Assembly (NCBI GenBank): GCA_046330135.1
Contig: JAXLTI010000007.1
Coordinates: 1-64,000, forward strand
From: CAYYFX01 sp046330135
Lineage (GTDB): Bacteria > ARS69
Direction of reading: 5' to 3'
Length of the DNA: 64,000 nt
A program made the translations under genes and the position numbers. Positions within the stretch are counted from its first letter, which is position 1; every line of letters starts with the position of its first letter. The notes below the pieces were generated by a model. That model had not been told where the DNA came from and searched no databases. It was given only the letters and a program-made list of their open reading frames with translations. Of this stretch, positions 62,609-64,000 are shown one piece after another.

Positions 62609-64000
62609 GTGGCGGTCCAGTACGTCTACACGATGATCGGGCTCGAGAAGGTCGTCCCGCCGAAGCGGAAAGTGCTCGACGGGATCTCGCTCAGCTTCCT
62701 GCCGGGCGCGAAGATCGGCGTCATCGGCCTCAACGGCGCAGGGAAGTCCACGCTGCTCCGGATCATGGCCGGCCTGGACCCGGACTTCCACGGCGAGGCG
62801 CGCCCCGCGGACGGGATCCACGTCGGCTTCCTGCCGCAGGAGCCGGAGCTCGACTCGTCGAAGGACGTCCTCGGCAACGTGATGGACGGCGTCCGCGGCG
62901 TGAAGGGGCTGCTGGACCGCTACGAGCAGCTCAACGCGAAGCTGGGGGAGGAGCTGAGCGCGGACGAGATGGAGAAGGTCCTGGCCGAGCACACCCGGGT
63001 CCAGGACGCCATCGAGGCGGCGAACGGTTGGGAGCTGGAGCGGACGCTGGAGATCGCGCTCGACGCGCTCCGCTGCCCGCCCGGCGACGCCGAAGTCCGC
63101 GTGCTCTCGGGCGGCGAGAAGCGTCGCGTGGCGCTCTGCCGCCTGCTGCTCTCCAAGCCCGACATCCTCCTGCTCGACGAGCCCACGAATCACCTGGACG
63201 CGGAGTCCGTCGGCTGGCTCGAGCGGCACCTGCAGGAGTACCCGGGCACCGTGGTCTGCGTGACGCACGACCGCTACTTCCTGGACAACGTCACGGGCTG
63301 GATCCTGGAGCTGGACCGCGGCAAGGGCATCCCGTGGCACGGCAACTACTCGGGGTGGCTCACGCAGAAGGACGCGCGGCTCGCCACGGAGGAGAAGGAG
63401 GAATCCGCGCGGCGCAAGGTCATCCAGCGCGAGCTGGAATGGGTCAACATGAGCGCGAAGGCGCGGCAGGCGAAGGGGAAGGCGCGCCTCACCGCGTACG
63501 AGAAGCTGCTCGCGCAGGAGCGCGAGAAGCGCGGCGAGCCGGTGACGATCCGGATCCCCTCCGGAGAGCGCCTCGGCAACGAGGTGATCGAGACCAAGGG
63601 CCTCACGAAGGGCTACGGCGATCGCCTGCTCTTCGAAGGGCTGGACATGCGCATTCCGCCCGGCGCCATCGTGGGCATCATCGGTCCGAACGGAGCGGGC
63701 AAGACCACGCTCTTCCGGATCCTCCTCGGCGAGGAGAAGCAGGACGACGGGTCGCTGCGCATCGGGGACTCGGTACGCTTCGCGTACGTGGATCAGTCGC
63801 GCGAGGATCTGAGCGGGGACCTGCTCGTCTGGGAGGAGATCGGCGACGGGAAGGAGACGATGAGCCTCGGCGGGCGCGAGGTCTCCACGCGCGCGTACGC
63901 CGCCACGTTCAACTTCCGCGGCCCCGACCAGCAGAAGCGCGTGCGCGATCTCTCGGGCGGCGAGCGGAATCGCCTGCACCTCGCGAAGCTGCTGAAGCAC
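62609..64000 (+). CDS. ettA: ABC-F translation factor EttA (3' truncated by window)
   Basis: The first 464 residues of an ABC-F ATPase that gates ribosome entry into elongation according to energy state. The N-terminus QYVYTMIGLEKVVPPKRKVL is typical of EttA. ABC1 has Walker A GLNGAGKST, signature LSGGEKRR and LLLDEPTNHLDAESV. The linker and toe region contain WVNMSAKARQAKGKARLTAY. ABC2 has GPNGAGKTT and LSGGERNR, after which the window ends. About 90 residues are missing compared with the usual 555. GTG start preceded by GAGGTG. Confidence 0.93.
   Translation, partial: MAVQYVYTMIGLEKVVPPKRKVLDGISLSFLPGAKIGVIGLNGAGKSTLLRIMAGLDPDFHGEARPADGIHVGFLPQEPELDSSKDVLGNVMDGVRGVKGLLDRYEQLNAKLGEELSADEMEKVLAEHTRVQDAIEAANGWELERTLEIALDALRCPPGDAEVRVLSGGEKRRVALCRLLLSKPDILLLDEPTNHLDAESVGWLERHLQEYPGTVVCVTHDRYFLDNVTGWILELDRGKGIPWHGNYSGWLTQKDARLATEEKEESARRKVIQRELEWVNMSAKARQAKGKARLTAYEKLLAQEREKRGEPVTIRIPSGERLGNEVIETKGLTKGYGDRLLFEGLDMRIPPGAIVGIIGPNGAGKTTLFRILLGEEKQDDGSLRIGDSVRFAYVDQSREDLSGDLLVWEEIGDGKETMSLGGREVSTRAYAATFNFRGPDQQKRVRDLSGGERNRLHLAKLLKH

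Overview
The window is very GC-rich bacterial DNA, densely packed with genes that often overlap through ATGA, GTGA or TGATG junctions. No 16S gene or other phylogenetic marker is present. Several secreted proteins end in the same FlgD/T9SS-like C-terminal domain (YFLRL...KLVLVR type). Together with FG-GAP/ASPIC proteins, a fused CcoN-CcoO oxidase and very high GC, this suggests an uncultured FCB-type lineage such as Candidatus Eisenbacteria. That placement is inference.

Left chromosomal part (1-20.6 kb): a partial secreted-protein tail, a PLP aminotransferase, a TMTC-like membrane/TPR protein, XdhC, an FG-GAP/ASPIC secreted protein, two sulfatase-fold enzymes without the usual Cys nucleophile, a LarA-type lactate racemase, a periplasmic TPR protein, a 1.2 kb insertion sequence with clear 18-bp terminal inverted repeats, a YCF48-like beta-propeller, and a tandem pair of equal-length GH172 (DUF2961) secreted proteins.

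Integrated element (20743-34114): a 45-bp copy of the 3' half of tRNA-Ala(GGC) lies at 20743-20787 and the intact tRNA-Ala gene lies at 34070-34145. The 13.3 kb between them starts with a tyrosine recombinase. It then carries a structured 1.1 kb noncoding region, an AlpA/Xis-like HTH protein, a Prim-Pol/RecA-like helicase fusion, a ladder of small overlapping genes, a TerS-like protein, and a cargo end: methyltransferase, polysaccharide deacetylase, an AT-richer beta-helix protein without a signal peptide, and a membrane/coiled-coil protein resembling the N-terminus of PutAbiC-type abortive-infection proteins. No capsid, portal, tail or large-terminase gene was seen. This resembles a phage satellite (PICI-like island) and is the most novel part of the window.

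Right chromosomal part (34.3-64 kb): tRNA-Leu(CAA), CorA, and one minus-strand operon that runs CBS protein, CoA-transferase/GNAT fusion, SafE-like protein, CcoI, CcoS, fused CcoNO, CcoQ, one-haem CcoP and CcoG. Divergent from it is a FixL-FixJ pair whose PAS domain keeps the haem histidine, so oxygen sensing and cbb3 oxidase expression are probably linked. Next come a glycosyltransferase, a radical SAM/SPASM protein, lipoproteins and a beta-barrel, a four-gene PNAG-like (Pga) exopolysaccharide operon, a PPC/P-domain secreted protein, a second FG-GAP/ASPIC paralogue, and the start of EttA, which is cut off by the window end.
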